DNA of 59,787 nt from Candidatus Rokuibacteriota bacterium (lineage in GTDB: Bacteria > Methylomirabilota > Methylomirabilia > Rokubacteriales > CSP1-6): contig QHSA01000150.1 of NCBI GenBank assembly GCA_003220315.1, positions 1 through 59,787 on the forward strand. Reading direction: 5' to 3'. The stretch's first letter is position 1. Each line of letters opens with the position of its first letter. Positions 24,876-33,339 of the stretch are shown in pieces. The notes under the pieces are model-generated. The model saw only the letters and a program-made list of their open reading frames with translations. It searched no databases and had not been told where the DNA came from. A program made the position numbers and the translations under genes.

Positions 24876-25394
24876 GTGGCCTCCGCCCTCGCCGCCCGCC
24901 TCTACTGGCCCGGCTGGGTCGCGGCGACCGCCCTCACGGGGATCGTCGCCGGCTTCATGCTCGGTCACGCGCTGATCCTCGCGCGGTTCGTCGACTGGCT
25001 CCTCATGACGGGGACCCCGGCGCCGGGCCTCGAGTATGCGGCGTTCAGGGCGACCGCCGGCCGCGGCGGTCTCACGGCGTTCTACGCGGTGTGCGGGCTC
25101 CAGGTGATCGCGGTCGTCGTCTTCCTCGGGCTCGCGCTCGCCTCGGGGCGCGCGCGGGGCGCGGCTGCCCTCGCGGCGGCGGCGGGGGCGCTCTGGGTGG
25201 TGGCGCACTACGCGTCGGGGTTCGGCGCCCTCGAGGCGACGGTGGTCAGGGCGACGAGCGCGGTGCCCCCGGACATCGCCGCGAGCTTCCTCCGGCTGAA
25301 CGTGCCGATCCACTTCTTTCACTCGGCGACGCTGGTGACGGCGCTCGGGGCGCTCCTGACGGTGCCCCGCTCTGCGTCGCGTCGGAAGGACTAG
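24876..25394 (+). CDS. Small hypothetical integral membrane protein
   Basis: 172 residues from GTG 24876, directly after yhhQ. Four hydrophobic segments are visible (about residues 13-38, 66-86, 93-112 and 147-163), with short loops and a basic C-terminal tail (RSASRRKD). The loop between segments three and four carries a conserved-looking AHYASGFGALEATVVRA. I do not recognise a family. Tight spacing to yhhQ upstream and the acyl-CoA dehydrogenase downstream (4 nt) suggests cotranscription. Confidence 0.7.
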   Translation: MASALAARLYWPGWVAATALTGIVAGFMLGHALILARFVDWLLMTGTPAPGLEYAAFRATAGRGGLTAFYAVCGLQVIAVVVFLGLALASGRARGAAALAAAAGALWVVAHYASGFGALEATVVRATSAVPPDIAASFLRLNVPIHFFHSATLVTALGALLTVPRSASRRKD

Positions 25395-25397
25395 GCC

Positions 25398-26570
25398 ATG
25401 GAGAAATTCCGGGGCGTCGATTACTACGGCATCGAAGACCTCCTCTCGGAGGAGGAGCGGATGGTCCGCGATGCGGTCCGCGACTGGGTGGAGACGGAGT
25501 TCCTCCCCGTGGTCACCGAGCACCACCGCGCGGGGACCTTCCCCCTCGAGCTGATCCCGAAGCTCGGCGAGCTCGGCGTCTTCGGCGCCACGCTCAAGGG
25601 CTACGGGTGCGCCGGGCTCAATCACGTCGCGTACGGGCTCATCATGCAGGAGCTCGAGCGCGGCGACTCCGGCCTGCGCTCGGCGGCGTCGGTCCAGTCG
25701 GGCCTCGTCATGTACCCGATCTACGCGTACGGCTCCGAGGCGCAGAAGGAGGCCTGGCTCCCGCTCCTCGCGACGGGTGCCCGGGTCGGCTGCTTCGGCC
25801 TCACCGAGCCTGACCACGGCTCGGACCCGGGCGGGATGAAGACGCGCGCCCGGCGCGAGGGCGGCGCGTACGTCCTGAGCGGCACCAAGCTCTGGATCAC
25901 CAACGGCTCCGTCGCCGACGTCGCCGTCGTCTGGGCCAAGGAGGACGACGGTGAGATCGGGGGCTTCCTCGTCGAGCGCGGTACCCCCGGGTTCTCCACG
26001 CTCGACATCTACGGCAAGTTCTCGATGCGCGCCTCGATCACCTCGGAGCTCTCGTTTCAGGATTGTCGGATCCCCCTCGAGAACAAGCTCCCGAACGTGA
26101 AGGGGCTCCGCGGCCCGCTCGGCTGTCTCTCCCAGGCGCGCTACGGCATCGCGTGGGGCGCCGTGGGCGCGGCGATGGCGTGCTACGACTGGGCGCTCCA
26201 GTACGCGCAGCAACGGGTCCAGTTCGGCAAGCCGATCGCCGCGTTCCAGCTCGTCCAGCAGAAGCTCGTGTGGATGCTCACCGAGATCACGAAGGCGCAG
26301 CTCCTGGTCCTCCAGGTCGGTCGGCTCAAGGATCAGGGCAAGGCGCGGGCCCAGCAGATCTCGATGGCCAAGATGAACAACGTGCAGATCGCGCTCGACA
26401 CCGCGCGCATGGCGCGCGACATCATGGGCGCCGCGGGCATCGTGGACGAGCACCCCGTGATCCGCCACATGCTGAACCTCGAGACCGTGAACACCTACGA
26501 GGGCACCCACGACATCCACACGCTGATCATCGGCCGGGACATCACCGGCCTCGACGCGTTCGGCCAATGA
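25398..26570 (+). CDS. Acyl-CoA dehydrogenase, glutaryl-CoA dehydrogenase-like
   Basis: FAD-dependent flavoenzyme of 390 residues with the standard acyl-CoA dehydrogenase order: helical N domain (LLSEEERMVRDAVRDW), GCFGLTEPDHGSDPGGMKTRA, KLWITNGSVADVAVVWAK, YAQQRVQFGKPIAAFQLVQQKL and NTYEGTHDIHTLIIGRDITG. The Glu in TYEGTHD is the catalytic-base position used by glutaryl-CoA dehydrogenases, and the segments closely resemble GcdH. It likely desaturates (and perhaps decarboxylates) a dicarboxylic acyl-CoA, passing electrons to ETF. The stop overlaps the following regulator start (ATGA). Confidence 0.9.
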   Translation: MEKFRGVDYYGIEDLLSEEERMVRDAVRDWVETEFLPVVTEHHRAGTFPLELIPKLGELGVFGATLKGYGCAGLNHVAYGLIMQELERGDSGLRSAASVQSGLVMYPIYAYGSEAQKEAWLPLLATGARVGCFGLTEPDHGSDPGGMKTRARREGGAYVLSGTKLWITNGSVADVAVVWAKEDDGEIGGFLVERGTPGFSTLDIYGKFSMRASITSELSFQDCRIPLENKLPNVKGLRGPLGCLSQARYGIAWGAVGAAMACYDWALQYAQQRVQFGKPIAAFQLVQQKLVWMLTEITKAQLLVLQVGRLKDQGKARAQQISMAKMNNVQIALDTARMARDIMGAAGIVDEHPVIRHMLNLETVNTYEGTHDIHTLIIGRDITGLDAFGQ

Positions 26571-27382
26571 GCCCCGGACCGACAATCTTGGTGGTGGACG
26601 ACGATCGCGACGTGCGCGAGACGATCGTCGAGCTCCTGCGCGGCGAGGGGTTCGACGTTGTGGAGGCGGCGAACGGGCTGGAGGCGCTGCTCCAGGTCAA
26701 GCGGTCGCGGCCGGCTGGCGTCGTGCTGGACCTCCTGATGCCTCGCCTCGGCGGCCTCGACGCGCTCAAGCGGATCCGCACGTTCGACCCGGCCATCAGG
26801 ATCGTGGTGATCACGGGCTCGCCCGACCCCGAGCTCGTGCGGCAGGCCAAAGCGCTCGGTGCGGTGGCCGTGCTCACGAAGCCGATCTCGCCTTCGGATC
26901 TGCTAGGGCCGCTCCGCGCCGCGGCGGTGCCAGCTCCGGCGGCCAGCGCGCTGCCCACACGAACGCCCTCGGCGCGCAGCGCCGCGGCAGGCGCGACCGC
27001 GACGGCAGAGATTCTCGTCGTGGCGGGGGAGCCGGAGCTGCGCGCGCGGCTCGAGGGGCTTCTCACCGCGGCGGGTCATCGGGTCCGTCTCACGGGCGAC
27101 GCCGCCAGCGGCGTCCGTGCGGTCGTTGAGCGGGCGCCCCACATCGTGCTGCTCGACGTCGAGATGGCCGGGCTCAGCGGGGTCGGCGTGCTCCCCACCA
27201 TCGTCGCCCTGGCCCCGGACGTCAAGGTGGTCATGGTGCACGAGCGCACGAACGCCGAGCTGGCCAAGCGGAGCCTCGCGTTCGGCGCGTTCGACTGCGT
27301 CACGAAGCCCGTCGACCCCCCCCACCTCCTGCAGGCGATCGAGGCGGCGCTGGCGCTGCGGCGGGTCGATCTGGGCGAGTGA
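26567..27382 (+). CDS. Tandem receiver (REC-REC) response regulator without output domain
   Basis: 271 residues; ATG 26567 overlaps the dehydrogenase stop by 4 nt. Receiver 1 (residues 1-120) is complete: VVDDDRD acidic pocket, VVLDLLMPRLGG acceptor Asp, TGSP and TKPIS Lys. An Ala/Pro/Ser-rich linker of about 25 residues follows. Receiver 2 (about 145-265) keeps the acceptor Asp (VLLDVEMAGLSG) and Lys (TKPVD), but its acidic pocket is AGE instead of DD, so its phosphorylation is doubtful. No kinase is next to it. The architecture equals that of the broken gene at 794-1638. Confidence 0.85.
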   Translation: MSPGPTILVVDDDRDVRETIVELLRGEGFDVVEAANGLEALLQVKRSRPAGVVLDLLMPRLGGLDALKRIRTFDPAIRIVVITGSPDPELVRQAKALGAVAVLTKPISPSDLLGPLRAAAVPAPAASALPTRTPSARSAAAGATATAEILVVAGEPELRARLEGLLTAAGHRVRLTGDAASGVRAVVERAPHIVLLDVEMAGLSGVGVLPTIVALAPDVKVVMVHERTNAELAKRSLAFGAFDCVTKPVDPPHLLQAIEAALALRRVDLGE

Positions 27383-27416
27383 CGGACTCTGGCCCGGATC
27401 CCGTCCCGGACCCGAC

Positions 27417-27818
27417 TCAGATTCCAGGATCGACGTAGAGCTCGATCTCGTGGCCGTCGGGATCGCGCACGGAGAACGAGCTCGGCGTCTCGCCGAACGG
27501 CGTGAGCCCGTGCTCCTCGACCCAGCGCCGGGCGGCCGCGAGCGCGGCGAGCGAGCTCCCGACGTCGAAGGCGATGTGATAGAGGCCCGGTACACCCTTC
27601 GGCTGCGGCCCGGGGCCCTCGGCGCGCGCCAGCTCGCACGAGACGTCGTGATGGTGGACGCCGGCCGAGAAGAAGACGATGCGCCCGTCCTTGCCCGCGC
27701 CGGTCTCGGTGAGCCCGAGGAGGTCGCGATAGAAGCGTCGCGTCGCCGCGAGATCGCGCACGAAGAGGGAAACGTGACCGAGCTCGCGGACCTTCAGGCC
27801 GGCGGAGGATGCACCCAC
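27417..27818 (-). CDS. VOC-family (glyoxalase/bleomycin-resistance) protein
   Basis: 133-residue vicinal-oxygen-chelate protein with two beta-alpha-beta-beta-beta modules: LGHVSLFVRDLAATRRFYRDLLGL then GVPGLYHIAFDVGS, ending SVRDPDGHEIELYVDP. The metal-ligand positions His (LGHVSLF), His (YHIAF) and Glu (HEIELY) are kept, so it should bind a divalent metal and act as a dioxygenase, isomerase or lyase. The layout resembles catechol-2,3-dioxygenase-like members. It is divergent from the MFS gene and convergent with the REC-REC gene. Confidence 0.85.
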   Translation of the reverse strand: MGASSAGLKVRELGHVSLFVRDLAATRRFYRDLLGLTETGAGKDGRIVFFSAGVHHHDVSCELARAEGPGPQPKGVPGLYHIAFDVGSSLAALAAARRWVEEHGLTPFGETPSSFSVRDPDGHEIELYVDPGI

Positions 27819-27847
27819 GGCGACGAGTAGTGTACCATTGGCGGGTC

Positions 27848-29068
27848 ATGGCTGAGTCGAAGCCGGCGGCCCTTCACGAGGCCGGCGCCACCACGTTCGT
27901 CGTCGCCGCCGAGGGCGTCAAGCCTCACGTCACGCTGATCGCGCTCCTGGCGCTCGGTCATCTCGTCATCGACCTGAACCAGGGCTCGATCCCCGCCGTG
28001 TTGCCGTTCCTCAGAAACGCGCACGGCCTGTCGTACGCGGAGGCGGCGACGATCGTCCTCGTCGGCAACCTCACCTCGTCCTTGATCCAGCCGCTCTTCG
28101 GCTACCTCTCCGACCAGATCGCGCGGCGCTGGATCCTGCCGACGTCGGTGTTCCTCTCTGGCGTCGGCCTCGCGCTGATGGGCGTCGCGCCGGGGTACCT
28201 CACGGTGCTCGGGCTCGTGCTCGTGATGGGGATGGGCGTCGCCGCGTGGCACCCGGAGGGCTACAAGACCGCGACGGGCGTGGCCGGCGCCCGGAAGGCG
28301 ACGGCGCTGTCGTGGTTTTCGCTCGGCGGCAACGTCGGCCTGGCACTCGGGCCTCCGGTGATCACGAGCCTCGTCGCCGCGCTGTCGATCGCCGGCACGC
28401 TCGGCATGCTCGTGCCGACCGTGATCGTGGGCGGCCTCCTCGTCGCCGTCCTGCCGCACATCGACCGCGCGGCCGTGCCCCGCGCCGCGGCGCCGGCGTC
28501 CGCCCGGGGCGTCAACATGCCGCGGGCGATGGCCCTCCTGATCTTCCTCGTCGCGATCCGCTCGTGGGCGCAGCTCGGGTTCACGACGTTCGTGCCGTTC
28601 TACTACGTGGATTACCTGAAGGCCGACCCGCGGCTGGTCGGCCCGTTGCTCTTCGTGTTCCTCGGCGCCGGTGCGCTCGGCACCGTGATCGCCGGCCCCC
28701 TCGCCGACCGCTGGGGCCCGCGCCCCTTCATGCGCTGGGTCTTCCTCGCGGCGATCCCCTTCGGGCTCTTGTTCCTCGGGGCTCGCGGCGTCCTCGCGTT
28801 CGTGATGCTCGCGCTCTACGGCGCGGTGCTGACGTCGAGCTTCTCGGTGTCGGTCGTGCTGGGCCAGGCCTACCTGCCCCGCAACGCGGGGATGGCCTCG
28901 GGGCTCATCGTCGGCTTCGCCATCGGCGCCGGCGGCCTCGGCGTCGCGGCGCTCGGCTCGGTCGCCGACCACTGGGGCTTGCCGGCCGCGCTCGCGGTCA
29001 GCGCGCTCATGCCGCTCGCAGGGTTCGTCACCGCCCGCTTCCTGCCCGCTCCGCGCGACGCCACGTGA
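27848..29068 (+). CDS. MFS transporter, fosmidomycin-resistance (Fsr)-like
   Basis: 406-residue major-facilitator protein with about 12 hydrophobic spans. The N-terminal LALGHLVIDLNQGSIPAVLPFL and the following LVGNLTSSLIQPLFGYLSDQ (MFS loop 2-3 motif) are typical of the Fsr/YnfM-like group, as are GMGVAAWHPEGYKTATG and WFSLGGNVGLALGP. I chose ATG 27848: the TACCAT -10 box at 27833-27838 lies upstream of it, excluding a longer form. Export of a small hydrophilic compound is likely; the substrate is unknown. Confidence 0.9.
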   Translation: MAESKPAALHEAGATTFVVAAEGVKPHVTLIALLALGHLVIDLNQGSIPAVLPFLRNAHGLSYAEAATIVLVGNLTSSLIQPLFGYLSDQIARRWILPTSVFLSGVGLALMGVAPGYLTVLGLVLVMGMGVAAWHPEGYKTATGVAGARKATALSWFSLGGNVGLALGPPVITSLVAALSIAGTLGMLVPTVIVGGLLVAVLPHIDRAAVPRAAAPASARGVNMPRAMALLIFLVAIRSWAQLGFTTFVPFYYVDYLKADPRLVGPLLFVFLGAGALGTVIAGPLADRWGPRPFMRWVFLAAIPFGLLFLGARGVLAFVMLALYGAVLTSSFSVSVVLGQAYLPRNAGMASGLIVGFAIGAGGLGVAALGSVADHWGLPAALAVSALMPLAGFVTARFLPAPRDAT

Positions 29069-29123
29069 AGCCGGAATGAGCAGCGACAGGCGGAACGGAG
29101 TGATTACGCGACGGGTGTTGGCC

Positions 29124-29190
29124 GGACGGAGCCACGCCGTGCCCACGGCACGCCACCCACGGGGCGCTCCGGCCTCACGGCACGCGCTCC
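29124..29190 (+). repeat. Dispersed intergenic repeat, family 1, copy upstream of trmI
   Basis: 29124-29162 differs by one base from the copy before livG. The tail (CGCTCCGGCCTCACGGCACG onward) matches the reverse complement of the unit at 45562-45622. It ends one base before the GTG start codon of trmI. Confidence 0.75.
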
Positions 29191-29191
29191 C

Positions 29192-30031
29192 GTGAACGAG
29201 GGCAGCCCGTTTCAGGATGGTGAGCAGGTCCTGCTCATCGATGCGCGGGGCAAGCGCCACCTGATCTTCCTCCGCAAGTCGGAGGCGTTTCACTCCGACC
29301 GCGGTTGGATCGCGCACGACGCGATCATCGGCCAGCCCGAGGGGACGTGGGTGCGCTCCTCGATGGGCCTCCGGTACGTGGCCCTCCGGCCGACGCTCGC
29401 GGAGTACGTGCTCGACATGCCGCGCGGCGCGCAGGTGATCTACCCGAAGGACCTCGCGATGATCCTCTTCTGGGCCGACATCTATCCCGGCTGCCGCGTC
29501 GTCGAGGCGGGCACGGGCTCGGGTGCGCTCACGCTCGCGCTGCTGCGCGCGGTCGGCCCCGACGGGCGCGTCATCACCTTCGAGCAGCGGGAGGAGTTCG
29601 CCCGACGAGCCCTGGCGAACATCCACATGCGGCTCGGGGAGGTGACGAACCTCATCGTGCGCCTGCGCCCGATTGAGGACGGGCTCGCCGAGGAGCCCGT
29701 GGTGGACCGCGTGCTGCTCGACCTGCCGGAGCCGTGGAAGCTCACGACGCTCGTCGCCGACCGGCTTCGACCGGGGGGAATCTTCCTCTGCTACGTGCCG
29801 ACGATCATCCAGTCCCACCAGTTCGTGGAGGCGCTCCTGCGCGAGCGGCACTGGGCCCTGATCGAAACCTTCGAAACGCTCTACCGGCCGTGGAACATCG
29901 AGGGTCAGTCGGTCCGGCCGTTCCACCGGATGGTCGCGCACACCGGCTTCATCACGGTCGCGCGCCGGGTGGTGCCGGAGGACGAGGGCGGCGCCCGGCC
30001 CCGCGTGGAACGGCCCGACCCCGAGGAGTAG
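29192..30031 (+). CDS. trmI: tRNA (adenine-N1)-methyltransferase TrmI
   Basis: SAM-dependent enzyme that forms m1A58 in the T-loop of tRNAs, 279 residues from GTG 29192. The N-terminal beta domain is followed by YPKDLAMILFWADIYPGCRVVEAGTGSGALT (SAM-binding motif I at residues 105-111), ITFEQREEFARRA (motif II) and VDRVLLDLPEPWK (catalytic DLPEPW). The C-terminal WNIEGQSVRPFHRMVAHTGFI matches TrmI. It is followed 6 nt later by ppiD. A dispersed repeat directly precedes the start codon. Confidence 0.93.
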   Translation: MNEGSPFQDGEQVLLIDARGKRHLIFLRKSEAFHSDRGWIAHDAIIGQPEGTWVRSSMGLRYVALRPTLAEYVLDMPRGAQVIYPKDLAMILFWADIYPGCRVVEAGTGSGALTLALLRAVGPDGRVITFEQREEFARRALANIHMRLGEVTNLIVRLRPIEDGLAEEPVVDRVLLDLPEPWKLTTLVADRLRPGGIFLCYVPTIIQSHQFVEALLRERHWALIETFETLYRPWNIEGQSVRPFHRMVAHTGFITVARRVVPEDEGGARPRVERPDPEE

Positions 30032-30037
30032 CGCGCG

Positions 30038-31933
30038 GTGATCACGTTCATGCGGCGGTACCGGCGCGGCCTGCAGGTGGGCCTTCTGGTGGTGATCGCG
30101 GCGTTCATCGCCTCGCTCTTCGTCTTCGGCCAGCGCGGGTTCGGCGACGGCGCGGGGCGTGACGCCGTCGCGACGGTCAACGGCGAGTCGATCCCGCTGG
30201 CGCGCTACCAGCAGCGCTACCAGGCGTTCATGGAGGCGTACGCGCGGATCTACCGCGACCGCTTCTCGCCGGAGCTCGCCGAGCGGCTCGGGCTCCCCCA
30301 GCAGGTCGTGAACGAGCTCATCCAGGAGGCGCTGATCGTCCAGCGCGCCGGGGCCGAGGGGCTCCTGGTCACCGACGAAGAGCTCAACGCGCAGATCCAG
30401 GCGGTGCCCGCCTTCCAGGAGAACGGCCGCTTCGCGCTCAAGCGGTATCAGGAGTACGTGCGTCGGCGCGGGCTGGCCGCCGCCGCGTTCGAGAACGAGA
30501 TGCGCCGCGAGCTCACGCGCATGAAGGTGGAGCAGGCGGTGCGCGGCGGCGTGAAGGTCACCCCGGCGGAAGTCGAGCACGCGTTCGTCCTGCGGCGCGA
30601 GGAAGCCCGCGCGGCCTGGGCGCTGGTCGAGTTCGGGCCGCTCATCGCCGCGGCGTCGGCGAGCGACGACGAGCTCGGGAAGTACCTGGGCGCGCATCAA
30701 GACGAGTTCCGGCAGCCCGAGCGACGCAGGATCCTCTCCGTGACGCTCACCCCCAAGGACTTCCTCAAGCCCGTGGCGGACGCCGCGGTGGAGCAGTACT
30801 ACCGCGAGCACCCGAAGGAGTTCGAGGAGCCGCGCCGCGTCCACGCCGCGCACGTGCTGGCGCGCGTGCCCGAGACCGGCGGCAGTGAGGCGGAGGACCG
30901 CGCGCGGGCCAAGGTCGCCGATGTCATCCGGCGCGCCAAGGCCGGCGAGGACTTCGCCAAGCTCGCCAAGGAGGCCTCCGAGGATCCCGGCTCCGCGTCG
31001 AAGGGCGGCGACCTCGGCTGGGTCGGCGCGGGGGAATTGGTTCCGCAGTTCGAGCAGGCGCTCTTCGCGCTGAAGAAGGGCGAGATGTCGCCCGAGCCCG
31101 TGCGCTCTCCCTTCGGCTTCCACGCGATCCGGGTCCTGGACGTCCGCGCGGGCGGCAAGAAGCCGTTGAAGGACGTCGCCGGGCAGATTCACGGCCGGCT
31201 CCAGACCGAGGCGACCGAGAAGGCGATGCAGGCCCGCGCCGAGGCGATCCGGCGAGAGCTCCTGGCCGCGCAGGACTTCACGGCCGAGGCGAAGAGGCTG
31301 GGCCTCGCGGCCGTCGAGTCCACCGTCTCCCGCACGGACCGCTTCGCCGGCGTCAGCGCGCCCGACCCGCTCGAGGAGGCGGCGTTCAACCTGGCCCAGG
31401 GGGGCGTGTCGCCGCCGGTGAAGACTCCCGCCGGGCTCGTGCTGCTCAAGGCGGTCGCGACGATCCCCGCGGGCGTCCCGGCGCTCGCCGAGATCAAAGA
31501 CCGGGTGGCGCTCGCGGTGAGGCGCGAGAAGGCGGAGGCCCAGGCGCGCGAGCGCGCCACGCAGCTCGCCGAGGCGGCGAAGGGCGGCGACTTCCTCGCG
31601 GCGGCGAAGAGGGCGGGCGCCGTGACGGGCGAGACGTCACGGTTCTCGCGGGCGAAGCCCGCGGAGAAGCTGCCCGGCGACGCGATGCTCGCGGCGCTCC
31701 GGGCGCCGCTCGACGCCGTCACCGAGCCGGTGAAGGCCCCGCAGGGGTACTACGTGCTCCGGGTGCTCGAGCGCGTGGCGCCGGACCCGGGCGCCCTGGC
31801 GGGCGAGCGCGCCACGGTCACGAAAGAGGTGCTCGCGCAGAAGCAAAGCCAGGCGTGGGAGTCCTGGCTCAACGCGGCGCGCGTGAACGCGAAGGTCGAG
31901 GTCCACTTCAATCCCACGTCGCGACGGGGCTGA
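30038..31933 (+). CDS. ppiD: PpiD/SurA-like periplasmic peptidyl-prolyl isomerase
   Basis: 631-residue membrane-anchored chaperone. A single N-terminal transmembrane anchor (about residues 14-33) is followed by a SurA-N-like helical region (VATVNGESIPLARYQQRY, VVNELIQEALIVQRA). A parvulin domain lies at about residues 265-370 (VHAAHVLARV, AGEDFAKLAKEASEDPGSASKGGDLGW, GELVPQFEQALFALKKGEMS, PFGFHAIRVLD). A second, degenerate parvulin-like segment follows (FNLAQGGVSPPVKTPAGLVLLK). It helps outer-membrane or periplasmic proteins fold, and fits a two-membrane envelope. Confidence 0.92.
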   Translation: MITFMRRYRRGLQVGLLVVIAAFIASLFVFGQRGFGDGAGRDAVATVNGESIPLARYQQRYQAFMEAYARIYRDRFSPELAERLGLPQQVVNELIQEALIVQRAGAEGLLVTDEELNAQIQAVPAFQENGRFALKRYQEYVRRRGLAAAAFENEMRRELTRMKVEQAVRGGVKVTPAEVEHAFVLRREEARAAWALVEFGPLIAAASASDDELGKYLGAHQDEFRQPERRRILSVTLTPKDFLKPVADAAVEQYYREHPKEFEEPRRVHAAHVLARVPETGGSEAEDRARAKVADVIRRAKAGEDFAKLAKEASEDPGSASKGGDLGWVGAGELVPQFEQALFALKKGEMSPEPVRSPFGFHAIRVLDVRAGGKKPLKDVAGQIHGRLQTEATEKAMQARAEAIRRELLAAQDFTAEAKRLGLAAVESTVSRTDRFAGVSAPDPLEEAAFNLAQGGVSPPVKTPAGLVLLKAVATIPAGVPALAEIKDRVALAVRREKAEAQARERATQLAEAAKGGDFLAAAKRAGAVTGETSRFSRAKPAEKLPGDAMLAALRAPLDAVTEPVKAPQGYYVLRVLERVAPDPGALAGERATVTKEVLAQKQSQAWESWLNAARVNAKVEVHFNPTSRRG

Positions 31934-31957
31934 GACGGCGCGTGGTAAGGTAATTCG

Positions 31958-32437
31958 ATGGCGGTCCAGCGGACGCCGATGACCCGAGGCGGGTACGAGA
32001 AGCTGAAGGAGGAGCTCGAGCGCTTGAAGCGCGTCGAACGCCACGCCATCACCAAAGCGATCGCCGAGGCGCGCGCCCACGGCGACCTCTCGGAGAACGC
32101 GGAGTACCACGCCGCGCGCGAGCGGCAGAGCTTCGTCGAGGGGCGGATCGCCGAGCTCGAGACGAAGGTCGGAGGGGCCGAGGTCATCGACCCGCCGACG
32201 TCGGGCGAGCGCGTCACGTTCGGCTCGACGGTGCTCCTCGAGGACGAGCGCGGCAAGGAATACCGCTACCAGATCGTCGGCTCCGACGAGGCGGAGCCGG
32301 CCCGTGGGAGGATCTCGATCCTCGCGCCGCTCGCGCGGACGCTGATCGGCAAGAAGGTCGGCGACACGGTGACGGCGCAGCTGCCCGTCGGGAAGAAGAC
32401 CTTCGCGATCCTCGAGGCCAACTTCCCCTTGGAGTGA
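31958..32437 (+). CDS. greA: Transcription elongation factor GreA
   Basis: 159-residue GreA. The N-terminal coiled coil includes [20 protein letters not shown] and the tip [15 protein letters not shown], whose acidic residues reach into the RNA polymerase channel. The C-terminal FKBP-like domain shows [28 protein letters not shown] and SPIG-like [13 protein letters not shown]. It rescues backtracked polymerase by stimulating RNA cleavage. A TAAGGT sequence at 31946-31951 ends 6 nt before the ATG and could serve as a -10 box, giving a leaderless message. No Shine-Dalgarno sequence is seen. Confidence 0.96.
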   Translation: MAVQRTPMTRGGYEKLKEELERLKRVERHAITKAIAEARAHGDLSENAEYHAARERQSFVEGRIAELETKVGGAEVIDPPTSGERVTFGSTVLLEDERGKEYRYQIVGSDEAEPARGRISILAPLARTLIGKKVGDTVTAQLPVGKKTFAILEANFPLE

Positions 32438-32451
32438 GGGAGGCGCCCCCC

Positions 32452-33339
32452 ATGCCGACCGCGCGCGTCGACTCCGTCAACCTGTTTTTCGAGGAAGCTG
32501 GCGCGGGCCTGCCGCTCGTCTTCGTCCACGAGTTCGCCGGCGACTACCGGAGCTGGCGCCTCCAGATGGGCTTCTTCTCACGTCGCTATCGCACGCTCGC
32601 CTTCAACGCCCGCGGCTACCCGCCGTCGGACGTGCCGACGGAGCCGAAGGCATACTCGCAGGACGAGGCCGCGGACGACATTCGCGGCCTGCTCGACGCC
32701 CTCGGGCTCACGAAGGCCCACGTGTGCGGGCTCTCGATGGGCGGCTACGCGACGCTCCACTTCGGCCTGCGCTACCCGGAGCGCGCGCTCTCGCTGGTCG
32801 TGGCCGGCGCCGGCTACGGCAGCGTGCCCGGCGATCGTGCGAAGTTCCACGCGGACGCCGAGCTGACGGCGCGGCGCTTCGAGGCGGACGGCATGCCGAA
32901 GACCGCCGACCTCTACGCCAAGGGCCCGACGCGCGTGCAGTTCATGGACAAGGACCCGCTGGGCTGGCGCGAGTTCCAGCGGCAGCTCGCGGAGGGGTCG
33001 GCCCTGGGTCACGCGCTCACCCTGCGCGGCGTGCAGCAGACGCGCCCCTCGATCTTCGACCTCGGCGCGGCCCTCGAGAAGCTCGACGTGCCGACGCTGA
33101 TCATGACGGGCGACGAGGACGACCCGTGCCTCGAGCCCGCGATCTTCATGAAGCGCAAGATCCCGACGGCGGGGCTCGTCGTGATCCCGAAGTCGGGCCA
33201 CACGATCAACCTCGAGGAGCCCGAGGCGTTCAACCGCGCCGTGCTCGACTTCCTCACCGCGGTGGACGCGGGGAAGTGGACGCGGCGGAACCCCGCCTCG
33301 CAGACGGGCTCCGCCATTCTTCCCGCGGGGACACGCTGA
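32452..33339 (+). CDS. Alpha/beta-fold hydrolase
   Basis: 295-residue hydrolase. The canonical order is present: LPLVFVHEFAGDYRSWRLQ (oxyanion region, HEF in place of HGx), FNARGYPPSD, nucleophile elbow GLSMGGYATLH, acid in TGDEDDPC and base in PKSGHTINLEEP. GGGAGG lies about 8 nt before ATG 32452, which favours this start over an earlier frame opening at 32434. The gene ends in TGATG, overlapping the CoA-transferase start, so the two are probably coupled and could act on the same ester or thioester. The substrate is unknown. Confidence 0.9.
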   Translation: MPTARVDSVNLFFEEAGAGLPLVFVHEFAGDYRSWRLQMGFFSRRYRTLAFNARGYPPSDVPTEPKAYSQDEAADDIRGLLDALGLTKAHVCGLSMGGYATLHFGLRYPERALSLVVAGAGYGSVPGDRAKFHADAELTARRFEADGMPKTADLYAKGPTRVQFMDKDPLGWREFQRQLAEGSALGHALTLRGVQQTRPSIFDLGAALEKLDVPTLIMTGDEDDPCLEPAIFMKRKIPTAGLVVIPKSGHTINLEEPEAFNRAVLDFLTAVDAGKWTRRNPASQTGSAILPAGTR